Shown here one piece after another: positions 53,310 through 61,120 of a stretch of DNA of 64,000 bases. The stretch comes from Streptomyces abyssomicinicus. GTDB taxonomy: Bacteria; Actinomycetota; Actinomycetes; Streptomycetales; Streptomycetaceae. The notes beneath the pieces were generated by a model. It had not been told where the DNA came from, did not search any database, and saw only the letters and a program-made list of their open reading frames with translations. The first letter of the stretch is position 1. Each line of letters opens with the position of its first letter. Where the stretch lies: assembly GCF_008974245.1 (NCBI RefSeq), contig NZ_BBZI01000014.1, positions 186,001-250,000 of the forward strand. Reading direction: 5' to 3'. The position numbers and the translations under genes were made by a program.

Positions 53310-53971
53310 AGGGCCACCGCCTCCTGCCGGGCGGGCATCCTGCGCACCGCGGACGGGACGGGACGCACCTCGTTGAAGAAGAAGTTGTGGGTGATCCGGG
53401 CGTTGGCCGGCCGGTCGCCCAGACCGCCGAGCGGCGCGTGGTAGAACTCGCACCCCCGGAAGAGGACCAGACGGTTGTACACCGGCGCCACCCGGTCGAG
53501 CAGTTCCCACTTGCCGAGGTCCGCCATGTCGCGCCGGGCGACGCCCTCCTCGAACGCGTCGGCGTCGGCGAAGCCGAGGGAGCGGGCCACCCGGTCCGAC
53601 GGCGGCCGGCACAGGCCCGTCTCCCGGTGCCGGAAGAAGCCGGTCCCGGCGGAGGGGGGCGCGCCGGGGGTGAGGTAGACCATGCCCGCCCAGTCGACGG
53701 CGGTGTCGGCGTGCACCTTGGTACCGCGCCCGGTCTCCTCGGTGATCACCCGGAAGCCGCCCCAGGTGAGCCGTTCCCCGTCCACGTGGACCGGCGAGCC
53801 GACGATCCGCTCGATCGCGCGCTGGAGCGCGTCCGTGCTCAGGGCCTTGCTGCTCTGCCAGCCGGGGTAGTTGTAGCGGCTCGCGCTCCGGAAGTCCGAA
53901 CGCAGCGCGGCGGCGCGCACCGTGTCCGGGTCGGCGTAGAAGTCGTCGACGACGATCAGTCTGCTCCGCAT
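53306..53971 (-). CDS. DUF6445 oxygenase-like protein, copy 2
   Basis: 221 residues. H87-x-D89 (KVHADTAVDW), distal His in GCEFYHAPLGGLG and Arg in NARITHNFFFNE keep the triad; MVYLTPGAPPSAGTGFFRHRETGL is the family core, somewhat diverged from copies 1 and 3. The ATG overlaps the copy 1 stop by one base. The three copies are clearly related but far from identical, so the duplications are not recent. Confidence 0.8.
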   Translation of the reverse strand: MRSRLIVVDDFYADPDTVRAAALRSDFRSASRYNYPGWQSSKALSTDALQRAIERIVGSPVHVDGERLTWGGFRVITEETGRGTKVHADTAVDWAGMVYLTPGAPPSAGTGFFRHRETGLCRPPSDRVARSLGFADADAFEEGVARRDMADLGKWELLDRVAPVYNRLVLFRGCEFYHAPLGGLGDRPANARITHNFFFNEVRPVPSAVRRMPARQEAVAL

Positions 53972-54594
53972 CACGAGGCCCTCACTTCGTCGAAGAAGAA
54001 ACGCTGGGTCAGGCGTCCGTCGGACGGGTCGGCGCCGAAGCCGGAACTGGCCCGGTGGAACTGCGAACCGCCCCTGAGCAGGACCAGGCGGTTGTAGACC
54101 ATGCTCACCCGGGAGATCTCCTCCCAGGCGTCGGGCCGGACCTTGTCGGGGTAGTAGACCTCGTCGATCCAGTGGTCGCGGTCGCGGTAGCCGAGCTCCT
54201 TCGCCCGCGCCTCGTCCGGGGGACCGGTCAGCCCGCTCTCCCGGTGGCGGAAGAAGGAGAGACCTCCCTCGCACCGGCCGGGGGGAGTCAGATAGACGAT
54301 GCCGGCCCAGTCGGTGTCGTCGAAGTGCGTGGTGAGCGGCGCGTTGGCGTTCTCCCCGGTGAAGGCGAACACCCCGAAGCCCATGCGCGCCGGGTCGTGG
54401 TGCACCTGGATGCCGAGGATCCGCGCGAACGCGTCGGCGGTCTCGCTCCCCGCGAAGGAGTTGTAGGTCTCCGAGTCGTAGGTCCGGCCCTCGTCGGTCT
54501 TCTGCGGTGACCAGCGGCCCTTCTCCAGGGCCAGGGCGCGCACCCGGTCCGGGTCGGCGTAGAAGTCATCGACCACTTGGAGTGTCTTGTCCAT
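53971..54594 (-). CDS. DUF6445 oxygenase-like protein, copy 1
   Basis: 207 residues. H90-x-D92 (THFDDTDW), distal His in GGSQFHRASSGFG and Arg in DGRLTQRFFFDE; core IVYLTPPGRCEGGLSFFRHRESGL. It starts MDKTLQVVDDFYADPDRVRALAL, the same opening as copy 2. It overlaps the exporter gene by 29 bases. Predicted non-haem iron oxygenase acting on the cluster peptide. Confidence 0.8.
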   Translation of the reverse strand: MDKTLQVVDDFYADPDRVRALALEKGRWSPQKTDEGRTYDSETYNSFAGSETADAFARILGIQVHHDPARMGFGVFAFTGENANAPLTTHFDDTDWAGIVYLTPPGRCEGGLSFFRHRESGLTGPPDEARAKELGYRDRDHWIDEVYYPDKVRPDAWEEISRVSMVYNRLVLLRGGSQFHRASSGFGADPSDGRLTQRFFFDEVRAS

Positions 54595-55858
54595 CGGGTT
54601 CTCCTTCCTCTCGTACGTCGGAACCGGCCGCGGTGAGCCGGGGCTTCAGGAAGACGAGGAGCAGCAGGTAGAGCGCGCCGGCCAGCCAGTAGGGGACCCG
54701 CAGGGCCTGCTCGGGGCCCAGCGGCCCGGTGGCCGCCTCGACGAGGACGCCGCCGAGGAGCATGCCGACCACGCTCATCCCGAACGTCACCATGCGGAAG
54801 GTCGCGTTGACCCGGCCCAGCACGTGCGACCCCACGGCCAGCTGGCGGAGGGTCAGGGTGCTGACGCTCCAGAACGCCACGGCCGCGGAGGCCGTCGCGT
54901 AGAGCACGACCACCACCGGCGCCGTGGGCAGGAACCCGACGCCGAGGAAGCACACCGCCATGGTCAGCAGGGCCGTCAGAAGGGAGCGGGCGGCGCCCAG
55001 CCGGTCCAGCAGGCGGCGCGCGTACTGGCTGCCGGCCACGCCGCCCACCGCCGCCGCCGAGAGCAGCAGGGCGTACCCGAGGGAACCGAGGCCGAGGGAT
55101 TCTCGGACGAAGAGCACCTGCCCCGCCAGCATCGCCGCGTACAACGTGTTCAGCACGGCCGCGCTGCCCGCCAGGAGACGCAGCAGCGGATCGCGCCGGA
55201 CCAGGCGCAGACCGTCGAGCGCCTGCGCCCCCGTCGAGCCGTCCCGGGCGGAAGGCGGCGACGGGTCCTCCATCCGGCGGCGCAGCGCCAGGAGGAGCCC
55301 CGCCGACGCGCCGTTGAGCAGGGCGTTGCCGAGGAACGGCACCGCCAGTCCGGCCTTGAGGAGGAGCCCGCCGAGGGGACGGCCGACGAAGTCGTTGGAG
55401 AGGATCTGGCTGGCCCGGACATGGCCGTTGGCCTGGGCCACACCGCCCGGTGCGAGCAGCGGGACCGCGGTGTCGGCGGCGATGCCGTAGGCGACCTCGG
55501 TCGTCCCGAAGAACAGGGCGAAGGCCGCCAGGAGACCGATGGAGACGTCCGACGTCAGGAGCAGACCTCCCAGCGCCAGCATGGCGACGGCACGCGCCGC
55601 CCCCGCCGTCGCCATCAGCCCGATCCGGGGCAGACGGTCGACGACGGCCCCCATGGGGAGGGCGAACAGCAGCCAGGGCAGACGCTCCGCCATGGCGACC
55701 AGGGAGATGGCCAGGGCGCTGTCCGTCACGGTGGACGCCGCCCAGGTCAACGCGATCAGCGTCATGCCGTCCGCCGCGCTGCCGGCCGTCAGACAGGACC
55801 AGAAGATCCAGAATCTCGACGGCAGCGGCGTCCTCGGGGCGGTGGACGCCCTGCTCAT
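54566..55858 (-). CDS. MFS transporter, probable RiPP exporter
   Basis: 430 residues, about 12 membrane segments, MFS_3-type (MGAVVDRLPRIGLMATAGAARAV; NGHVRASQILSNDFVGRPLGGLLL). ATG 55858 overlaps the methyltransferase stop. As the only transporter in the operon it is the likely exporter of the mature peptide and may add self-resistance. Confidence 0.87.
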   Translation of the reverse strand: MSRASTAPRTPLPSRFWIFWSCLTAGSAADGMTLIALTWAASTVTDSALAISLVAMAERLPWLLFALPMGAVVDRLPRIGLMATAGAARAVAMLALGGLLLTSDVSIGLLAAFALFFGTTEVAYGIAADTAVPLLAPGGVAQANGHVRASQILSNDFVGRPLGGLLLKAGLAVPFLGNALLNGASAGLLLALRRRMEDPSPPSARDGSTGAQALDGLRLVRRDPLLRLLAGSAAVLNTLYAAMLAGQVLFVRESLGLGSLGYALLLSAAAVGGVAGSQYARRLLDRLGAARSLLTALLTMAVCFLGVGFLPTAPVVVVLYATASAAVAFWSVSTLTLRQLAVGSHVLGRVNATFRMVTFGMSVVGMLLGGVLVEAATGPLGPEQALRVPYWLAGALYLLLLVFLKPRLTAAGSDVREEGEPDGQDTPSGR

Positions 55859-57030
55859 GAGCCCGCCGTCACCGAGGCGACGCGCTTCAGCAGCGGATCC
55901 GTCCAGGACCAGGCCGGGACCAGCGGGTTGGCGGCCATGGACAGCGCCTGCGGGAGCGCCGTACGCACCAGCCATCCCGGGTGCTCCGCGGCCAGCGACT
56001 CCGCCTCGTTCGCCACCCACTCCCCGAACCAGCCGAGCGAGGTGTCCCCGGCGAAGGTGAGCGAAGCGGCCACGTTGGGCAGCAGCGCGGCCGCCGGACG
56101 GCCGCGCCGGGCGAGTTCCAGGGTGACCGGCACCGCCACGTCCGGGCGCGTGTAGAACTCGCGCGTCCCGATCACGGAGGTGTCCACGCCGACCGCCTCG
56201 GCGTGCGTGCGGACCTCGGCCAGCATGGCGGGCCAGCGCCGGGCCATCTCCGCGTCCAGCTGCTCGGGGGTGACGGGGACGTCCTCCGTGCCGGTCGGCG
56301 CGGGGGAACCGGCGGGCACGCGGAACTCCTCCGCGTGCGCCAGCCGGAGCCGCTGCAGCGCCAGCACGGCCTGGTCCGTGGGCGTCAGCCCGTCGGCGGA
56401 GGCGGAGGGGGAGGCGGAGGGGGCCTGGGGTGGCGGCGCCGCGTCGGAGGCGTCCCGGAGGACGACCGTCATGTTGCGGCGGCACGACAGGTAGCGGGCG
56501 TCCGGCCACAGCGGGGCCAGCAGGGAGGCCAGCCGGTGCTGGGGTGAGGGCGGGAGCAGCGGTTCCAGATGGGCGGGCAGCCCCCAGGCGTTGAGCAGGG
56601 CGGTCCCGCCGGGAGCCAGAGCCCGCCGCACCCGCTGCCAGAACGGCTCCTGGAGGATGAAGGCGGGGTAGGACTCACCCGCGTACACGTCGATGACGAC
56701 GAGGTCGTAGCGGCCGGACCCGTCGAGGAAGGCGGCCGCGTCGGCCACCACCGCGTCGAACCCCACCGCGGGGAAGTGCTGCCGGAAGAGCGCGCCGGTG
56801 ACGCCCGCCATGTCCGGGTCGAGGTCCACGGCGGTGATGGCGCTCCCGGGCGCCGTCGCCCGCAGCGGCCGCAGCGACCCCCCGTACCCGAGCCCCAGGA
56901 CACAGATCCTGTCCGCCGGACCGGCCAGCGGGCCGATCGCGAAGTCGTCGGGCTGGTTTCCCACGAAGACCCGGTCGCCCGAGAGGAGCGTCGCCGAGGT
57001 GCTCAACAGCAGGGGGGTGGTGCTGTACAT
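55855..57030 (-). CDS. Spermidine-synthase-like methyltransferase
   Basis: 391 residues. Class I SAM-binding fold of the spermidine-synthase type: VLGLGYGGSLRPL (motif I), ITAVDLDPDM (motif II), YDLVVIDVYAGESYP (motif III). The C-terminal 180 residues are a separate helical extension with no recognised family. A methyltransferase acting on the peptide is more likely than polyamine synthesis, given the cluster. ATG 57030 has an AAGGAG site. It is the first gene after the precursor and hairpin. Confidence 0.8.
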   Translation of the reverse strand: MYSTTPLLLSTSATLLSGDRVFVGNQPDDFAIGPLAGPADRICVLGLGYGGSLRPLRATAPGSAITAVDLDPDMAGVTGALFRQHFPAVGFDAVVADAAAFLDGSGRYDLVVIDVYAGESYPAFILQEPFWQRVRRALAPGGTALLNAWGLPAHLEPLLPPSPQHRLASLLAPLWPDARYLSCRRNMTVVLRDASDAAPPPQAPSASPSASADGLTPTDQAVLALQRLRLAHAEEFRVPAGSPAPTGTEDVPVTPEQLDAEMARRWPAMLAEVRTHAEAVGVDTSVIGTREFYTRPDVAVPVTLELARRGRPAAALLPNVAASLTFAGDTSLGWFGEWVANEAESLAAEHPGWLVRTALPQALSMAANPLVPAWSWTDPLLKRVASVTAGS

Positions 57031-57081
57031 CCCACTCCTTGATCGGTTCGTGGCACTGGGCCGGCTCCGGGGTTCCGGGAA

Positions 57082-57115
57082 CCGCTGGTGCGGGACCTCC
57101 GTCCCGCACCAGCGG
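57082..57115 (-). terminator. 15-bp hairpin between precursor and modification genes
   Basis: CCGCTGGTGCGGGAC (57082-57096) is perfectly complementary to GTCCCGCACCAGCGG (57101-57115), four-base loop. It lies 31 bases after the precursor stop and 51 bases before the methyltransferase start. Such hairpins usually act as leaky terminators or RNA stabilisers that give more precursor than enzyme. Confidence 0.85.
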
Positions 57116-57146
57116 AAAGCGACCCGTGTCGCGTGAGCGGGCGGGG

Positions 57147-57305
57147 TTACGAGAGCGCGAGCGCCTCGTCGACCACGGCCTGCTCGTTCTCGCTGAGCGG
57201 GACGAAGGTCGCGAACATCGGCATGTTGTTGTTCGAACAGCGGGCGTACACCGCGTGGTCGAACTCCTCGAACAAGGGCTCCTCGTGCTGCGTCTGCTCA
57301 GCCAT
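57147..57305 (-). CDS. Candidate RiPP precursor peptide
   Basis: 52 residues from ATG 57305, which has a GGGAGAG ribosome-binding site four bases upstream. Begins MAEQTQHEEPLFEEFDHAVY (acidic, leader-like), continues with ARCSNNNMPMFATFVPLS, and ends in an acidic helical ENEQAVVDEALALS. The middle, with one Cys, three Asn in a row, two Met and a Pro, is the most core-like part; the C-terminal 14 residues could be a follower. First gene of an operon carrying radical SAM, oxygenase, methyltransferase, M16 protease and exporter genes. Not recognised as a known precursor class. Confidence 0.78.
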   Translation of the reverse strand: MAEQTQHEEPLFEEFDHAVYARCSNNNMPMFATFVPLSENEQAVVDEALALS

Positions 57306-57632
57306 GTGCTCTCCCATCGGGCAACGGGACATGCGTCCCTGCTGGTCCGGCATCGACGGCACGTCAACAGCCACGCACGGCGGTGCGGTTGTGGGCCTGT
57401 CGCCGGCTGGCGGCGATTCTGTCCCAGTGGTCACAGGAGGATCAAGAGTCCTGACAGGGGGAACAGGAGTCTTAACTTCCGGGGTACCGGCGCGTCATCG
57501 ACCGGGCGTCCGGGGGGACGCGCCAGGACCGCCGCCGTGGGCACGGTGTGCCGGAGGCGAGAGGTCCGTTTCGTGCACGGGTGCGCGGTCCGGCCGTGGA
57601 GAGGCGCGCGGTCGGTTCCTGGGGACGCGTGG
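57306..57632 (-). promoter_or_regulatory. Promoter region of the RiPP operon with a 21-bp tandem repeat
   Basis: Two contiguous 21-bp copies at 57430-57450 and 57451-57471 agree at 16 positions (shared GACTC..TG..C...CTGT on the minus strand). Downstream are a possible -35 (TTGACG, reverse complement of 57362-57367) and an inverted repeat GGGACATGCGTCCC (57326-57339) between promoter and ribosome-binding site. The tandem repeat looks like a two-site activator region. No gene recognised here. Confidence 0.65.
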
Positions 57633-58748
57633 TCAGATTGTGCGGACCGACAGCGCCGCCGCCCGGCCGGTGCACGCGGCCAGGTGCGCCACCTCCGCCT
57701 CCAGCGCCTCACGGGGCGCCTGCGGGCACTCGCCGAACAACTGGACGTCGACCGTGTCGTCCGTGAACTCCCAGACGCCCACCACGCGTCCCCGGTGCAC
57801 GACCACCGGGGAGATCCAGCCGGAGGCGCGGCTCACGGCCTTGCGGCGCTCCGCGCCCACGATCCGGGTGTCGGAGGTGCCGGCCCCCAGGACGTACTGG
57901 TCGAAGCCGGGCAGCAGCCGCACCTCCCGCGAGGGCCTGGCGGCGGCCAGCGCGTCCAGGTCCTCCGCCCGCGCCCAGCACGACGTGCCGTCGACCTCCA
58001 CCCGCGCCAGCTCCTCGCCCAGCGAGGCGAACCAGCCGCGCAGCGCCGCCTTGCGGGAGGCGCCGCGGGTCAGCCAGGCGTCGAAGACCTCCGGGGTCGC
58101 CGGCCCGTGGGCGCCCAGGTAGGCGGGGACGGCGGTCCGGGCGGCCTCCTCCGGTTCCGGTACGCCGGCCCAGCCCGGGACCCGCCCGCGCGGGGAGGCG
58201 AAGGTGATCCGGTTCCCCCGGCCCGGCCCGTGGCAGAGCTTCCCCGTCCAGGCGAGCGGCTTGAGCACCGCGCCCCAGCCCGAGGTCAGCTGCTCCTCGA
58301 GACCGGCGAAGCCGGCGCGGGCGACCAGGGCGGCCGTCAGCTCCTGGCGGGTCATCGTCCGGCCGTCCAGCACCTCGTCCACGGCCTCGCCCAGCGCCGT
58401 CATCTGCGCCGGAGTCACTCCGAAGGCGCGCTGCCAGGACGGCTTCTCCCAGGTCCGCGCGGCCGCCATCAGCGACAGGTACGCCGGCAGGTGGCCGGGC
58501 GTCAGCAGGTGGAGCGTGCCGCGCATGGCCCAGGTCTTGACGACCTCCCCGCCGTCCAGCGCCTTCTCCACGGCTCCCGCCGCCGGGCGGCGCTGCCGGG
58601 TGGTGATCGCCAGCTCCGCCGACGACGCGACCTGGGCCTGCACCCCGGCGAGCCGTCCGACGATCTCCGCGACCGAGGCCGTGGTCCGCGGCGCGAGGCT
58701 CTGCCTCCGCAGCCGCCAGGCGAGCACCTGCTCCTGGGTGAGCTTCAC
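57633..58748 (-). CDS. Winged-helix YcaQ/AlkX-like DNA-binding protein
   Basis: 371 residues of the HTH_42 family. Opening LTQEQVLAWRLRRQSLAPR, then VWxF-type core (IVGRLAGVQAQVASSAELAI; WAMRGTLHLL; LLPGFDQYVLG; SPVVVHRGRVVGVWEF). Relatives include the interstrand-crosslink glycosylases YcaQ and AlkX, so a DNA-repair role is plausible; the catalytic Q-x-Q of that group is present as VQAQ. GTG 58748 gives the family start. Divergent from the DNA ligase gene, 103 bases apart. Confidence 0.85.
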   Translation of the reverse strand: MKLTQEQVLAWRLRRQSLAPRTTASVAEIVGRLAGVQAQVASSAELAITTRQRRPAAGAVEKALDGGEVVKTWAMRGTLHLLTPGHLPAYLSLMAAARTWEKPSWQRAFGVTPAQMTALGEAVDEVLDGRTMTRQELTAALVARAGFAGLEEQLTSGWGAVLKPLAWTGKLCHGPGRGNRITFASPRGRVPGWAGVPEPEEAARTAVPAYLGAHGPATPEVFDAWLTRGASRKAALRGWFASLGEELARVEVDGTSCWARAEDLDALAAARPSREVRLLPGFDQYVLGAGTSDTRIVGAERRKAVSRASGWISPVVVHRGRVVGVWEFTDDTVDVQLFGECPQAPREALEAEVAHLAACTGRAAALSVRTI

Positions 58749-58851
58749 GCGACGGCTCCTCGGTCGGGTCGGGTACGGAGTCCATCCTGCCCCGGACGAA
58801 GGCGGAACGGTGTGCTCCGGATTGTCGGACCCCTGCGGAAGAGTGGTCCCC

Positions 58852-60939
58852 ATGACGACTTCTCCCGCCGTCGAGGCGCTGACGACCCCTGCCCGGTACA
58901 CGGCCGCGATCGCCCGGGTGCGCGCGGCCGCCCTGGCGTACTACGGCGGCGACGGCGACGTCGCCACCGAGAGCGTGATGGACGACGCGACGTACGACCG
59001 GGAACTGCTCGCGATAGCCGCCTACGAGCAGGCGCACCCCGGCGAGGTGGCGGCCGACTCGCCCACCCGTCAGGTCGCGGCGGGCGCCGCGCCGGCCGGC
59101 GACGTCGCGCACACCGTGCCGATGCTGTCGCTGGACAACGTCTTCTCTGCCGGGCAGTTGGTCGCGTGGGGCGAGAGCCTGCAGCGGCGTCTGGGCCGAC
59201 CGGTCGAGGGCGGTTTCACCGTGGAGCCCAAGCTGGACGGCGCGGCGATCGCCGCCCGCTACCGCGACGGCAGGCTGGAGCGGGTCGTCACCCGCGGCGA
59301 CGGCCGCTTCGGGGAGGACGTCAGCCATGTGATCGGCACCGTGGAAGGCCTCCCGGAGCGGCTCGAGGTTCCGGTGACGGTCGAGGTGCGCGGCGAAGTC
59401 CTCTTCACGCAGGCCCAGTTCGAGCGGGCCAACGAGATCCGCGCCGAGCACGGCGCGAAGGTGTTCTCCAACCCCCGCAACGGCGCCGCCGGCACCCTGC
59501 GTGCCAAGGACCGGCCGTACCGGCTGGCCATGACGTTCTGGGCGTACGGCGCGGTCGGCCTCGACGGCGGGTCCTTCCTGCCCGCGGACGCGTCGCACTC
59601 CCAGGTGCTGACCGCGCTCTCCGAGGCCGGGGTGCGCACCACCCGCGACAACCCGGCGGCGGTGCGGTTCGTGCGGACGATCGAGGAGGCGCAGGCGCGC
59701 GTCGAGGAGATACAGGCGATGCGGCCGGGCCTGCCGTTCGGCATCGACGGCGTCGTCGTGAAGGCGGACGCCGCGGCGGAGCAGCAGGCGGCGGGGTCCG
59801 GGTCGCGCTTCCCCCACTGGGCGGTCGCGTACAAGCTGCCCGCGGTGGAACGCACCACCAGGCTGCTGGAGGTGGAGTGGAACGTGGGCCGCACCGGCGT
59901 GCTCGCCCCGCGCGCGCGGCTGGAGCCGGTGGAGATCGACGGCAGCGTCGTCGAGTACGCCACGCTGCACAACCCGGCCGACATCCGCCGCCGCGACCTG
60001 CACCTCGGGGACACGGTCACCGTGTACAAGGCCGGTGACATCATCCCCCGGGTGCAGTCCGCCGTCGTGGGACTGCGCCCGGCGGACGCGGTCGAGGTGC
60101 CGTTCCCCGAGACGTGCCCCCACTGCGGCGGCGGGATCGACAAGAGCCAGGAGAGATGGCGGTGCGTCAAGGGCGCCGCCTGCCGTCTGCCCGCGCTGAT
60201 CGCCTACGCGGCGCAGCGTGACTGCCTCGACATCGACGGCCTGGGCACCACGTACGTGAACGCGCTGGTCGCCTCCGGCGCCGTCACCGACATCGCCGAC
60301 CTGTACACCCTCGACCTGGAGACGCTGTCCGGGGCGGCCGGGAGCGCGAAGCGCGGCGCGAGCCTGCTCGCGCAGATCGAGGCCGCCCGGGCGAGGCCGC
60401 TCAGCCGGCAGGTGTGCGCGCTCGGCATCCGCAACACCGGGCGGCGCCTGTCGCAGCGGATCGCCGCCCACTTCCGCACGATGGACGCGATCCGGGCGGC
60501 GGACGCGGAGGCGATGCGGGAGGTCGAGGGCATCGGCGCGGAGAAGGCGCCGGGCATCGTCGCCGCCTTCGCCGAACTCGCCCCCGTCATCGACAAGATG
60601 ATCGCCGCCGGGGCCACCATGACCGAACCGGTCGACGAGAGCGCCGGGGAGGGCCCGCTGGTCGGCGAGGACGGCCGGCCGATGAAGGTCGTCGTCACCG
60701 GGAAGATGACCGGCCCGCTCGCCGACCTCAGCCGCACCGGCGTGAAGGACCTGATCGAGCGGGCGGGCGGAAAGGCGAGCGACAGCGTCACCGCCGCGAC
60801 CGCCTACCTCGTCGCCGCGCCCGCCGCGGGCGGCAAGCTCAGCGGCAAGGCCGCCAAGGCGGAGCAGCTCGGCGTGCGGGTCCTCACCCCCGAGGAGTTC
60901 GCGGAACTCCTGGCCGACCAGCTCGGCGGGGACGTCTGA
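58852..60939 (+). CDS. ligA: NAD-dependent DNA ligase
   Basis: 695 residues. N-terminal Ia domain, adenylation domain with nucleophile K127 (VEPKLDG), OB fold (EWNVGRTGVLAPRARLEPV), Cys4 zinc finger starting C422-P-H-C425, helix-hairpin-helix repeats (LGIRNTGRRLSQRIA; VEGIGAEKAPGIVAAF) and a C-terminal BRCT domain (KVVVTGKM..). Complete and probably active. It is shorter than the usual streptomycete LigA of about 735 residues and sits next to a repair-type gene, so it may be a second, non-housekeeping copy. Confidence 0.93.
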   Translation: MTTSPAVEALTTPARYTAAIARVRAAALAYYGGDGDVATESVMDDATYDRELLAIAAYEQAHPGEVAADSPTRQVAAGAAPAGDVAHTVPMLSLDNVFSAGQLVAWGESLQRRLGRPVEGGFTVEPKLDGAAIAARYRDGRLERVVTRGDGRFGEDVSHVIGTVEGLPERLEVPVTVEVRGEVLFTQAQFERANEIRAEHGAKVFSNPRNGAAGTLRAKDRPYRLAMTFWAYGAVGLDGGSFLPADASHSQVLTALSEAGVRTTRDNPAAVRFVRTIEEAQARVEEIQAMRPGLPFGIDGVVVKADAAAEQQAAGSGSRFPHWAVAYKLPAVERTTRLLEVEWNVGRTGVLAPRARLEPVEIDGSVVEYATLHNPADIRRRDLHLGDTVTVYKAGDIIPRVQSAVVGLRPADAVEVPFPETCPHCGGGIDKSQERWRCVKGAACRLPALIAYAAQRDCLDIDGLGTTYVNALVASGAVTDIADLYTLDLETLSGAAGSAKRGASLLAQIEAARARPLSRQVCALGIRNTGRRLSQRIAAHFRTMDAIRAADAEAMREVEGIGAEKAPGIVAAFAELAPVIDKMIAAGATMTEPVDESAGEGPLVGEDGRPMKVVVTGKMTGPLADLSRTGVKDLIERAGGKASDSVTAATAYLVAAPAAGGKLSGKAAKAEQLGVRVLTPEEFAELLADQLGGDV

Positions 60940-60975
60940 CCCCGCGTCACCAGCCGCGACCGAGCCGACCTCACC

Positions 60976-61004
60976 CTCCACCTCCCCCCCCCGGTGAGGT
61001 GGAG
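60976..61004 (+). terminator. Hairpin after the ligase gene
   Basis: CTCCACCTC (60976-60984) pairs with GAGGTGGAG (60996-61004) around a C-rich 11-base loop, 37 bases after the ligA stop. Confidence 0.6.
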
Positions 61005-61120
61005 TTCCTCGGCGTGAGATCCGACGGGCCCGGCCCAGCGCGTGGGATCGCCTGTCCGACGGACAGGAAGGCCGCACCCCGACGGCACAGCCGGTTCGGG
61101 AACGGTTTATCTTCCCGGGC

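Noticed and set aside
57088..58122. Plus-strand 344-codon frame covering the RiPP promoter and the winged-helix gene
   Set aside because: Ser/Arg/Thr-rich, no family features, antisense to the precursor and to a clear minus-strand gene.
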